DNA of 64,000 nt from JADKBO01 sp965230345 (GTDB taxonomy: Bacteria; Bacteroidota; Bacteroidia; Chitinophagales; Saprospiraceae), in NCBI GenBank assembly GCA_965230345.1, contig CBDDKR010000002.1:1674001-1738000 (forward strand), given 5' to 3'. Below the pieces are notes generated by a model. That model was not told the DNA's origin. It did not search any database and worked only from the letters and a program-made list of their open reading frames with translations. Below are positions 17,881 to 25,814 of this stretch, piece after piece (position 1 is the first letter of the stretch; every line of letters starts with the position of its first letter). The position numbers and the translations under genes are program-made.

Positions 17881-18717
17881 TTTATATGTTTTGGGGCTTA
17901 GCTTATCTTGATTATGCATATATTCTGGTGTATGCATATGGCAAGATAAGTGTGGCCTGTCATTGTTATATATTTCAATACTTTGGTTTACTAAACATCG
18001 CATTAGTTCTATATCCTTAATTTTTATACCAAGAATAAACTCCTGTTTCAGTATGCCGTTTATCCTTTCGGCTACCGCATTTTGATAGGGATCATATTGT
18101 TCGGTCATGCTACATTTAATTTTGTGCTTACCAAGTAGTTCTTGATAAGCATCACTACAGTATTGGAGTCCTCTATCCGAATGATGTATAAGCTTGTGAG
18201 ACTTATATTTCCTATTCTTAATCGCCATCTTTAAAGCTCTAATTGAGCCTTTTGTTGATAAACTTTCTGATACGTCATATCCAACTATTTTTTTTGAATA
18301 CTTGTCCGTAATCAAGGCTAAGTACTGAGGATGTGTCCTGTCTCCGATGTAAGTAATATCGCTGACCCATATTTGCTCTGGTTTCTTTACCTGTATTTCT
18401 TCTATTAAATTCTTGTGCTTGCGGAATCTGTGATGTGAGTTGGTCGTTTTGTGGTATTGACGCTTTGGTTTGATTAACATGTGGTTAGCTCGTAATATAT
18501 CGAATAACTTATCCCGTCCTACGCCTATCTGTCTCAAGTCAGCCTTGAGCATATGATACAGCTTCTTGCCTCCTATTCGTGGCATCTTTAACCTTATTTG
18601 AGTAACCATTTCTAACACTTGCTGCGCTCTGTTCTGATGGCGTTTAACTCGTGACTTTGATCTATAATATACCTGCCGATTATACCCGAACAAGTTACAG
18701 GCGTATGTAATACTCAT
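17857..18717 (-). CDS. IS3-family transposase OrfB (DDE integrase domain)
   Basis: The 286-residue catalytic part of the transposase. An N-terminal HTH_21-type region (about residues 40-85, KMPRIGGKKLYHMLKADL) is followed by the retroviral-integrase-like rve domain. The DDE triad is complete: D in IWVSDITYIGD, D in HHSDRGLQYCS and E in NAVAERINGILKQEF. By IS3 convention, active transposase would be an OrfAB fusion made by -1 frameshifting on AAAAAAG just upstream. The OrfB frame is indeed open through the slippery site. An ATG start overlapping the orfA stop (ATGA) also allows independent translation. Confidence 0.94.
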   Translation of the reverse strand: MSITYACNLFGYNRQVYYRSKSRVKRHQNRAQQVLEMVTQIRLKMPRIGGKKLYHMLKADLRQIGVGRDKLFDILRANHMLIKPKRQYHKTTNSHHRFRKHKNLIEEIQVKKPEQIWVSDITYIGDRTHPQYLALITDKYSKKIVGYDVSESLSTKGSIRALKMAIKNRKYKSHKLIHHSDRGLQYCSDAYQELLGKHKIKCSMTEQYDPYQNAVAERINGILKQEFILGIKIKDIELMRCLVNQSIEIYNNDRPHLSCHMHTPEYMHNQDKLSPKTYKTKNHLWI

Positions 18718-19142
18718 CTCTTGTTCTTTTTTGACGTGATCAACTGTTCGGGTAAGGAGTTTTTTCTTATTGGAATATTGTACTCCTTCTCCGCTAATTC
18801 TATCATCATATCAAAGAGAATAGTCTTATGATCTGCTCGCTCGGCTTGCTTTTCTAAGTGCTTCTTCTGCTTTTCAAGCAGCTGCACTTTTGCCTCTAAT
18901 TCCATTATCCGTTGTTCGGCTGTCTTTGGCATATTGCATGGTGTTTGGTTCTCCCAATCAAATGTACCATATTTCCGTAGCCAATTAACTACTGTACTTT
19001 GTCCTTGTATCCCATACTTGCGTTTAGCTCCTGTTACCGACAGTTCTCCTCGCTCAATTTCCGACACAATCTGTAACTTTAAGGATAAACTGTAATTTTT
19101 CTGTGTTCGCTTTACATAATTCGTTCTCAATTCTTTAGACAT
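18714..19142 (-). CDS. IS3-family transposase OrfA (helix-turn-helix, leucine zipper)
   Basis: The 142-residue DNA-binding subunit. A helix-turn-helix spans about residues 20-60 (LKLQIVSEIERGELSVTGAK, then QSTVVNWLRKYG). A heptad-patterned coiled coil follows (RIMELEAKVQLLEKQKKHLE), matching the leucine zipper of IS3 OrfA proteins. The last codons contain the A AAA AAG slippery heptamer in the phase needed for a -1 shift into orfB. The start is 40 bases inside the right inverted repeat. No inactivating change is visible. Confidence 0.93.
   Translation of the reverse strand: MSKELRTNYVKRTQKNYSLSLKLQIVSEIERGELSVTGAKRKYGIQGQSTVVNWLRKYGTFDWENQTPCNMPKTAEQRIMELEAKVQLLEKQKKHLEKQAERADHKTILFDMMIELAEKEYNIPIRKNSLPEQLITSKKNKR
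18726..18732 (-). promoter_or_regulatory. A6G programmed -1 frameshift site between orfA and orfB
   Basis: On the minus strand AAAAAAG is read as tcA AAA AAG in the orfA frame. Slipping back one base enters the orfB frame, which is open through this point. It lies four codons before the orfA stop codon. Confidence 0.75.
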
Positions 19143-19189
19143 TTCATCTCTCTTTTGTGTAACGCTATACTAGGACGGGACAATTTGAT

Positions 19190-19222
19190 AAAAAAAAGAG
19201 GTCTCCAATAGGGAAACCTCTC
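19190..19222 (-). terminator. rpsA terminator
   Basis: On the minus strand GAGGTTTCC-CTATT-GGAGACCTC (one T-G pair) is followed by a run of eight T residues. It starts about 27 bases after the rpsA stop codon. The IS right end lies only seven bases beyond the T-run. Confidence 0.85.
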
Positions 19223-19248
19223 TTTATTATTCACTTTAGATGATAAGA

Positions 19249-21462
19249 TTATTCTTCTTTTCCACCTTTAAGTCTGTCTTGTAACTCATTAAGTTCATCC
19301 CATTTGCCATCTCTAGCAAGGGCTGATTGTTGAGGCCAAGTTCCTGGATCATGAATTCTATATCTAGACCCTGCAGCATCAAGTATACCTTTAAGTCTGT
19401 CAATTTCACAATCTGCCAAATCTCCAAAAGTATTGATGCCATCAGCGTTCAATAATTCAGCGATTTTTGGTCCAATACCTTCAATCTTCTTAAGGTCATC
19501 ACCTTTAGCGTCAGCAGCTGGTGCTGGTGCTTTAGCTTTAGTCTCTTTTTTAGGAGCACTTGCTTTTGGTGTTTCAGCCATTTGTTCTTTCAATTGCTGT
19601 AACCCTGCAAGATCACCAAGAGTAGCTCTTTCTACTTGAGAATTTGAAGTCTTGATTCTTGCTCTAGTTTCTTCTTTCTCTTTTCTCTTTTCAGCCTTTA
19701 AAGAGTCGTCAGCTTCTCTTTTAACATCATCTACGAATCTAGAGTGAGATACGATGATTCTTTTATCATCTCTATTGAATTCGATTACTTTGAAAGTAAG
19801 TGTCTCGTCTAATCCAGCAGAAGAGTTATCTTCTTTTCTCAAATGTTTACCTGGAGCATAAGCTTCTAATCCATAAGGAAGTTGCACGATTGCACCTCTA
19901 TCATCTTTTTTGATGATGGTAGCTTCGTGGTAAGATCCTACTGGGAATACATTTTCAAAAGTATCCCATGGGTTTTCTTCAGTCTGCTTATGACCTAGTG
20001 TAAGTTTTCTTGATTCAGAATCCAATTCTAGAACCACAACGTCAATTGTATTTCCAACTTTGGTAAATTCTGATGGATGAGAATATCTCTTTGTCCAAGA
20101 AAGGTCAGAAATGTGGATCATTCCTCCAATTCCTTCTTCTAATTCAACAAATACACCGTATGGAGTTAAGTTCTTAACATCACCTGTATGTCTTGTTCCA
20201 ACTGCAAATTTTTCAGCTACAACATTCCAAGGATCTTCAGTTAATTGTTTGATAGAAAGAGACATTTTTCTTTCCTCACGATCTATGGTAACAACTTTAG
20301 CTTCATGCTCTTCTCCTAACTTGAAGAATTCTCTAGCATTAACTGGCTGGTTACTCCATGTCACTTCAGAAACGTGGATAAGACCTTCTACACCTGGAGT
20401 GATTTCAAGGAATGCACCATAGTCTTCGATATTAACAATCTTACCTTTTACTAGGCTACCCTCTGCAACTTCGTTGTCGAAGATTTCCCAAGGATGTGGT
20501 GTTAATTGTTTCAAACCAAGTGAAATTCTCTTCTTGTCTTCATCAAAGTCTAATACAACAACGTTGATTTTTTGATTTAATTCAAGAACTTCATTTGGAT
20601 GATTAATTCTACCCCAAGAGATATCTGTGATATAAAGAAGACCGTCTACACCACCAAGGTCCATAAATGCACCAAAGTCTGTAATGTTCTTAACAAGACC
20701 TTCAAGTACTTGACCTTTTTCAAGACCACTAATGATAGTTTCTCTTTGCTCAGCAAGATCACTTTCGATTAATGCTTTATGAGAGACAACAGCATTCTTA
20801 ATCGCTTCGTTAACCTTAACTACTTTGAATTCCATTGTTTTACCAACGTATGCATCGTAATCAATGATAGGTTTAACATCAATTTGAGAACCTGGTAAGA
20901 ACGTCTCTAAACCATTACAATCTGCAATAAGACCACCTTTTGTTTTAGATACAATTGTACCTTTGATAATCGTACCGTTTTTGTAAGAGTCCAAAATCGT
21001 TTCCCAAGCTTTGATCAATTTAGCTTTTCTTCTTGAAAGGACTAATTGACCTTTTTCATCCTCTTTATTCTCTACATATACATCTACGTAGTCTCCAACC
21101 GCTAATTCTGGAATATCTCTAAAATCAGAAGCTGGCAACATACCATCAGACTTGTAATTAACGTCTAATAATACATCACTTCCATTCATAGAAGTAACCT
21201 TAGCTTTGATGACTTCAAATTCTGCAATCGAGCCCAAAGTTTGCTCATATTGCTTCAAGTAATTTTCTTGATCTTCCTGTGAATAAACAGTTTTGTTGAT
21301 TTTACCTTTTGACCAGTCAAAATCATCATGTGCTGTTTTTACTTCAGGAGCTTCATTCGCAGAAGAGTCTGTTTCAGGTGTTTGCTCCTCAGTAGTTTCA
21401 TTTTGATCAACATTTTGTTCTTGTTGATCCTCGTTTTCTACAAGATTCATGTCATTTAACAT
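19249..21462 (-). CDS. rpsA: 30S ribosomal protein S1 with C-terminal helix-hairpin-helix extension
   Basis: S1 binds mRNA on the 30S subunit and aids initiation. The 737-residue protein is longer than usual for S1. An acidic, Gln/Glu-rich N-terminal extension covers residues 1-75. Six S1/OB-fold repeats follow, including GLVKNITDFGAFMDLGGVDGL, GKIVNIEDYGAFLEITPGVEGL and GDVKNLTPYGVFVELEEGIGGM. Then come a Lys/Ala/Pro-rich linker (about 625-655) and an 80-residue tail starting DDLKKIEGIGPKIAELLNAD. The tail is a helix-hairpin-helix domain like the one at the end of some Bacteroidota L17/L21 proteins. The true start may be the second ATG (MNLVENED). A -7 element and a leader inverted repeat lie upstream, and a strong terminator downstream. 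Confidence 0.93.
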   Translation of the reverse strand: MLNDMNLVENEDQQEQNVDQNETTEEQTPETDSSANEAPEVKTAHDDFDWSKGKINKTVYSQEDQENYLKQYEQTLGSIAEFEVIKAKVTSMNGSDVLLDVNYKSDGMLPASDFRDIPELAVGDYVDVYVENKEDEKGQLVLSRRKAKLIKAWETILDSYKNGTIIKGTIVSKTKGGLIADCNGLETFLPGSQIDVKPIIDYDAYVGKTMEFKVVKVNEAIKNAVVSHKALIESDLAEQRETIISGLEKGQVLEGLVKNITDFGAFMDLGGVDGLLYITDISWGRINHPNEVLELNQKINVVVLDFDEDKKRISLGLKQLTPHPWEIFDNEVAEGSLVKGKIVNIEDYGAFLEITPGVEGLIHVSEVTWSNQPVNAREFFKLGEEHEAKVVTIDREERKMSLSIKQLTEDPWNVVAEKFAVGTRHTGDVKNLTPYGVFVELEEGIGGMIHISDLSWTKRYSHPSEFTKVGNTIDVVVLELDSESRKLTLGHKQTEENPWDTFENVFPVGSYHEATIIKKDDRGAIVQLPYGLEAYAPGKHLRKEDNSSAGLDETLTFKVIEFNRDDKRIIVSHSRFVDDVKREADDSLKAEKRKEKEETRARIKTSNSQVERATLGDLAGLQQLKEQMAETPKASAPKKETKAKAPAPAADAKGDDLKKIEGIGPKIAELLNADGINTFGDLADCEIDRLKGILDAAGSRYRIHDPGTWPQQSALARDGKWDELNELQDRLKGGKEE

Positions 21463-21485
21463 GTTAATAATCAGGTTTGTATCTA

Positions 21486-21503
21486 CCCATCTTTGAGGGT
21501 AAA
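21486..21503 (-). promoter_or_regulatory. inverted repeat in the rpsA leader
   Basis: TACCC-atctttga-GGGTA lies 24-41 bases upstream of the rpsA start, inside the predicted 5' leader. It could form a small stem in the mRNA. Leader structure is a known mode of S1 self-regulation elsewhere, but this particular stem is short and the role is inferred. Confidence 0.3.
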
Positions 21504-21529
21504 GAAATTATAAAATGTAAATTGAGGCG

Positions 21530-21537
21530 CAAAGGTA
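21530..21537 (-). promoter_or_regulatory. candidate -7 element for rpsA
   Basis: On the minus strand the site reads TACCTTTG, an exact TAnnTTTG match, 68 bases before the first ATG. It implies a leader of roughly 60 bases carrying the TACCC/GGGTA inverted repeat. Confidence 0.5.
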
Positions 21538-21689
21538 AATAAAATTACTGATAAACAGTGGTTTATGTCACATGTTTTTGATGATTCAATGTGTTATTTA
21601 GCAGTAGTAACAGAATAATGTTAAAAGAATAGAAATAAATAATAATAAGGTCATTTTGACATTTAAAGTAAGGAACAAAATGTAGAGCA

Positions 21690-22319
21690 ATGAATAAGGT
21701 TTTAGTATTATCAATTTTGATTTTAACCTGTATTATACCATCCTATGGTCAAATAGCACTCAATTTATCATCAGGAATGAATTTTTCAAACAGTAAATTT
21801 GAAGACATAGATTCATTTGATCCAAAGCAAAAAAGAGGAGTTTTTATTGGATTAGGGACTAATATGGAAGTGTTTAAGAATATTCGAATAGGTCTAGATT
21901 TTCAGTATAGTGAAAAAGGGTATGATGCTCATTTTGCGAATGGTGGGATTAATGAATTTAGAAACACCTATTTGGATGTTTTGGCAGAAATGGATTATCA
22001 AGTTTTAAAGTATGTCCATGTTGGGCTGGGAGTGAAATATGGTTTATTGATTAATCATAAATTTAGGTGGGATGAAGGAGATTGGATTAAGCCAGAGTTT
22101 AAACATATAAAAGAAAATGATATTGGAATTCTTGGGAAATTACAGTTCCAATACGAAAACTTTTTTGCATTAATTAGATATGATTTAGGAATATTTAATG
22201 TGGCAAATGAAATTCAATTTGCTTCGCCACATGGGGTTTTTGATGTCAAGCAGTTCAATCGAAATCTACAACTTGGGTTAGGGTATAGTTATAGGTTTAA
22301 CTTATTAAAAGAGAGTTGA
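21690..22319 (+). CDS. outer-membrane beta-barrel protein (PorT-like family)
   Basis: A 209-residue protein with a signal peptide cleaved after about residue 20 (TCIIPSYG). The rest is alternating hydrophobic/aromatic strands ending in LQLGLGYSYRFN, typical of a small eight-stranded porin-like barrel, such as the outer membrane beta-barrel domain seen in PorT-family proteins. It is not clearly PorT itself. It ends 28 bases before the convergent dapB. Its specific function is unknown, and there is no operon partner to guide it. Confidence 0.75.
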   Translation: MNKVLVLSILILTCIIPSYGQIALNLSSGMNFSNSKFEDIDSFDPKQKRGVFIGLGTNMEVFKNIRIGLDFQYSEKGYDAHFANGGINEFRNTYLDVLAEMDYQVLKYVHVGLGVKYGLLINHKFRWDEGDWIKPEFKHIKENDIGILGKLQFQYENFFALIRYDLGIFNVANEIQFASPHGVFDVKQFNRNLQLGLGYSYRFNLLKES

Positions 22320-22347
22320 ATCGTTTAAAGAATTGACATTGCACTAT

Positions 22348-23067
22348 TTACAATCCAAGAACATCCTTCATTGAAAATATCCCAACTTTTCCTGCGATCC
22401 ATTCAGCTGCTATGACGGCACCTAGTGCAAAACCTTCTCTACTATGGGCAGTGTGTTTGATGTCAATGGTGTCAATGACTGACGAATAAGATATGATATG
22501 TGTTCCTGGTGCTGGATCAATTCGTTTTGATATAATGGACAATTCGTTCTGTTCTGGTTTATCGTGATTAACCCACTTGTCATAGGCCGAATGATCTATA
22601 ACTTGTTCTGCTAAAGTAATGCCAGTTCCTGATGGACTATCTTTTTTGCTTGTATGGTGTATTTCTTCAATTTGAGCGGAATATTGAGGAAATGGCTTCA
22701 TTAATTCCGCAAGTTTGGTATTCAAAGCAAAAAATAGATTGACTCCCAGGCTAAAGTTTGAAGCATATAAGAAAGCCGTATTTCTTACTTTGGTTAAATC
22801 ATGTATTTGCTCTAATTTGTCCAACCACCCTGTTGTGCCAGATATGGTTGGTATGCCTGAGTCGATGCATTGATGAACATTCTGAAAGCCAGACTCCGGA
22901 GTCGAAAACTCAATGACGACATCACATTTAGATAAATTGATAGGGTTTAGATCATCTCTATTTTTGCTTCCAATTTTGAGTGATACTTCATGCCCTCTTT
23001 CCAGGGCAATTCTTTCAATTATTTTACCCATTTTACCATATCCTACGATTGCAATATTCATATCCAA
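22348..23067 (-). CDS. dapB: 4-hydroxy-tetrahydrodipicolinate reductase
   Basis: DapB reduces the product of DapA with NAD(P)H in the diaminopimelate/lysine pathway, supplying peptidoglycan precursors. The 239-residue protein has the N-terminal nucleotide-binding motif VGYGKMGK, the FSTPES and SGTTGW segments, and the signature EIHHTSKKDSPSGTGITLAE with the catalytic His and Lys and the substrate-binding GTG. The C-terminal KHTAHSREGFALGAVIAAEW is typical. It is short compared with the E. coli enzyme but normal for Bacteroidota. The start lies about 80 bases from the stop of the upstream cargo gene, with a terminator between them, so dapB is likely transcribed on its own. Confidence 0.95.
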   Translation of the reverse strand: MDMNIAIVGYGKMGKIIERIALERGHEVSLKIGSKNRDDLNPINLSKCDVVIEFSTPESGFQNVHQCIDSGIPTISGTTGWLDKLEQIHDLTKVRNTAFLYASNFSLGVNLFFALNTKLAELMKPFPQYSAQIEEIHHTSKKDSPSGTGITLAEQVIDHSAYDKWVNHDKPEQNELSIISKRIDPAPGTHIISYSSVIDTIDIKHTAHSREGFALGAVIAAEWIAGKVGIFSMKDVLGL

Positions 23068-23098
23068 ATTATCAATTTATAACCAATTTCAAAGAAAT

Positions 23099-23127
23099 AA
23101 AAAAAGGAGTCATTTGACTCCTTTTTT
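23099..23127. terminator. bidirectional terminator between the T9SS cargo gene and dapB
   Basis: AAAAAAGGAGTCA-ttt-TGACTCCTTTTTT is a near-perfect stem with A and T runs on both sides. It ends the minus-strand cargo gene, whose stop is about 20 bases upstream, and insulates dapB. Confidence 0.85.
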
Positions 23128-23148
23128 AACAATGAAATGTTTCTTTTT

Positions 23149-25542
23149 TTAATTTTTAAAGAAAGATTTCACTAATTTTCCATTAGTCGTTTCAACATTA
23201 ATAATGTATAATCCTGTAGTTAAGGTAGAAAGGTCTAATGTTATATTTTGATCAGAAACATCTTGTTGCAATACAATTTGTCCTAGATCATTAACAATGG
23301 TTAAGCTACCCTGTGATACTTTATCCAACTTTATATTTAGAATAGATGAAACAGGGTTGGGAAATACTTCTATGGAAGCAATGTTATTTGGATCTATTGA
23401 ATTTGTTTTTAATTCAAAAAATCTTACTGCATCTATTGCCGCCTCAGCTAAATGACCTTCACCATAATCTCCAGCAGATACTACTAATCGAACATCATCC
23501 GTCATTTTTAATGCTGAATCAAATATGTCAAAGCTTCTTTTGTTAGACCAAGAGCTCGAAGACTCGGTTATTTTCTCAAGAATATATTCATCTACACCGT
23601 TGGTTAGTGCTATGATTAAGGTATCGTCAGGAACGTCGTTTCCGCCACTGTTATGAAACCAATAATTGTATTCAATAGTAATTCCTTCCCACTCAGATGC
23701 TGAAACACTTGGAGAGATTAAAGTCGTAACCCCATCATCAATATCGTTAGTCCCCGCACTGCCAGCAGTATTGCCAGTTGTATAACATGATTCTCCTATA
23801 TCTGAGGTCACGTCGTTGGCAGGATTGGAAAGATTTCCGTCTGATACTGTTCCGATAGGTGAACCCAACTCCCACTCACCTGATGCCGCTTGATGGTCAA
23901 TTTCCCACCCTAGATCAGCAAAGAAATCATCTTGATAACCAATGGACAATGTGATTTCTTGAGTGTTTTCTCCATCTTCCATATTTACATCTATACTGAC
24001 TTCATGTAGGTAGCCCCATTTGGCTACAAATATATCGTAAGTGCTGCCAGAATTTACAGCTATCAATGCTTCTCCATTGATGTCGGTAGTGATCTCGCTT
24101 ACATCGTTAGTCTCTCTATTTCTTAAAACTATTTTAGCATCTTGAATTGGTTCTTCTGAATCTTTTTCTATTACAGAAGTTGCTAAATAACTAGCATTCA
24201 ATTCGAAGTCCATATTTGTTATTTGCCCTTCAACCAAATCCACAGTAAATGTATCAGGAATATAGTTAGGGTGATTTACTGCTACTTTAATGCTTCCACC
24301 ACCTGCGATTCCTGTTTTATACAAACCTGAAGTTTTAGTAACATCATACGCCAATTGGTTGTCTAAAATTTCTACTGTGGCTCCACTAATTGCTTTTCCA
24401 AGCTCGAATGGAACCTTACTGGTTACTTTCCCTTCTAAGAATCCAGCTCTTTGGTATTTAGGTTGGAGAATATATAAGCCTGTATTAATATCGCTTACTA
24501 AAACCAATCCAGAAGGTAGGTAAGGGTAAGCTCCCCAACATCCTTCAAACCATTGCCCATTAGGATTTAGGCTTTCTTCGTCAGTAAATGTATCGTATTG
24601 TCCAACTCTTACGATGTTACTTGGGTTGGATATGTCTGTAATCACTACACCATCCGTATACCAACTTGTAATCGCGTAATCTCCCATGATATGAGTATTA
24701 TGAGGAATTACTGGCCATTCTAAAGATTCTAGAGGTCGGTATTTATCTAAGAAGATAGCATCTGATTTAGATGATACATCGTATGCATCTAAGTATGCAC
24801 TTGACCTTTCGTCAGTAGTAAAGACGTATTTATTGTCTGGAGTAGACCAAGCGTTATGACAAAATTGTCTAGATGTCTCCTGTCTTATTATTTCTATTGG
24901 ATTTGCAGGATCTGAAACATCATATACAGCCAACCCATCAGTTAATTCAGAACTGTACAGTAAATTGTCATTGACGTATGAATCGTGAGAATAAAACTCA
25001 TCAATTACGGATAAGATTACTGGTTCGTTGGGGTCTTCTTTTAAATCAATTACAAGTACACCTTCACTACCTACATTATGACCAGAGATATAACCTATTC
25101 CAGTTAATGTGTCGATATATAAGTTATGAGCTTTGTCAAGAACTCCAGATTGAGTAGGAGTTTCTATAATAGGTTTCCATCTGGTAAAAGAAAAATTGTC
25201 AGGAGCATTCGTACAGTCGATTATGGTTAGTCCATCAGCTCCTGTATCGGTCGTGATATAAAGGAAATCTCTGTAAAATTTGATGTCTCTCCAAGTCGAA
25301 GGTGACCCAGATACAACATATCTTTCAATCGGATTTGCTGGATCTTCTAATGAATAAATTCTTGTAGCGGTCCGAGTCCCAATAACAGCGTACTCTGTAC
25401 CTTCGTCATCTACAAATCCCCAAATGTCATTTCCACTTTCACCAAACTGAATATTGGATAAAATTTCCATATTAAGAATGGATTGTGCGTTTACCAAAAA
25501 TGGTAACGAGAAAAGAAAAAGTACAAAGTATTTTTTAAGCAT
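23149..25542 (-). CDS. choice-of-anchor B family secreted protein with T9SS sorting domain
   Basis: A 797-residue type IX cargo protein. After a signal peptide (YFVLFLFSLPFLVNA) come LVIVD-type propeller repeats, for example LTIIDCTNAPDNF, VLVIDLKEDPNEP and AVYDVSDPANPIEI. About residues 375-530 hold two carboxypeptidase-regulatory-like (peptidase-associated) Ig domains (FLEGKVTSKVPF, ATSVIEKDSEEPIQDAKIVL). A MAM-like segment follows. The C-terminal 75 residues are a type A sorting domain (VFPNPVSSILNIKL, ending VKSFFKN). The sorting domain directs export through the type IX system and attachment or release at the surface, linking this gene to porU/porV at 53-58 kb. The function of the propeller is not known. 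Confidence 0.9.
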   Translation of the reverse strand: MLKKYFVLFLFSLPFLVNAQSILNMEILSNIQFGESGNDIWGFVDDEGTEYAVIGTRTATRIYSLEDPANPIERYVVSGSPSTWRDIKFYRDFLYITTDTGADGLTIIDCTNAPDNFSFTRWKPIIETPTQSGVLDKAHNLYIDTLTGIGYISGHNVGSEGVLVIDLKEDPNEPVILSVIDEFYSHDSYVNDNLLYSSELTDGLAVYDVSDPANPIEIIRQETSRQFCHNAWSTPDNKYVFTTDERSSAYLDAYDVSSKSDAIFLDKYRPLESLEWPVIPHNTHIMGDYAITSWYTDGVVITDISNPSNIVRVGQYDTFTDEESLNPNGQWFEGCWGAYPYLPSGLVLVSDINTGLYILQPKYQRAGFLEGKVTSKVPFELGKAISGATVEILDNQLAYDVTKTSGLYKTGIAGGGSIKVAVNHPNYIPDTFTVDLVEGQITNMDFELNASYLATSVIEKDSEEPIQDAKIVLRNRETNDVSEITTDINGEALIAVNSGSTYDIFVAKWGYLHEVSIDVNMEDGENTQEITLSIGYQDDFFADLGWEIDHQAASGEWELGSPIGTVSDGNLSNPANDVTSDIGESCYTTGNTAGSAGTNDIDDGVTTLISPSVSASEWEGITIEYNYWFHNSGGNDVPDDTLIIALTNGVDEYILEKITESSSSWSNKRSFDIFDSALKMTDDVRLVVSAGDYGEGHLAEAAIDAVRFFELKTNSIDPNNIASIEVFPNPVSSILNIKLDKVSQGSLTIVNDLGQIVLQQDVSDQNITLDLSTLTTGLYIINVETTNGKLVKSFFKN

Positions 25543-25758
25543 AATTGTATGTTTTATAAAAATTTGCCCAAATATATACTTTATAAATGTGACTTTATAT
25601 GTGCTTAAATTCTTTCAGCGGACAAAATCTTCTGATTTGTATAATTTAACATTGTTCAAAAAGGATTGACTCAGTCGGCTTTGCAGTTTTACTAAAGAGA
25701 ATGAGTAATTTACTTGTGCAAATTCGAATTGTGAGCGACTGGTTTTAAATAAAGAGGC

Positions 25759-25795
25759 AAAAAAAAAGCGATGCAGTAATGGGGCATCGCTTTTA
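25759..25795 (-). terminator. lpdA terminator
   Basis: AGCGATGC and GCATCGCT pair around a nine-base loop; on the minus strand a run of eight or nine T residues follows. It begins about 20 bases after the lpdA stop codon. Confidence 0.85.
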
Positions 25796-25814
25796 TAATT
25801 ATATCATTTGCTGT

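Larger units (their letters stand above)
17797..19182 (-). mobile_element. complete IS3-family insertion sequence
   Basis: This 1386-base element is bounded by TGTCCCGTCCTA...TAGGACGGGACA. The terminal inverted repeats extend about 24 bases, to GTTAC, with three mismatches. The ends are TG...CA as expected for IS3. The flanks show ATT immediately outside both ends, consistent with a 3-base target duplication. It carries orfA and orfB on the minus strand, overlapping by ATGA, with an A6G slippery heptamer at 18726-18732. Everything is intact, so it is probably functional and recent. It sits between the glycosylase gene and the terminator of rpsA, disrupting neither. Confidence 0.92.

Noticed and set aside
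20111..20422. 103-codon frame antisense to rpsA
   Set aside because: It lies wholly within a conserved S1 repeat and its composition follows from the opposite strand.
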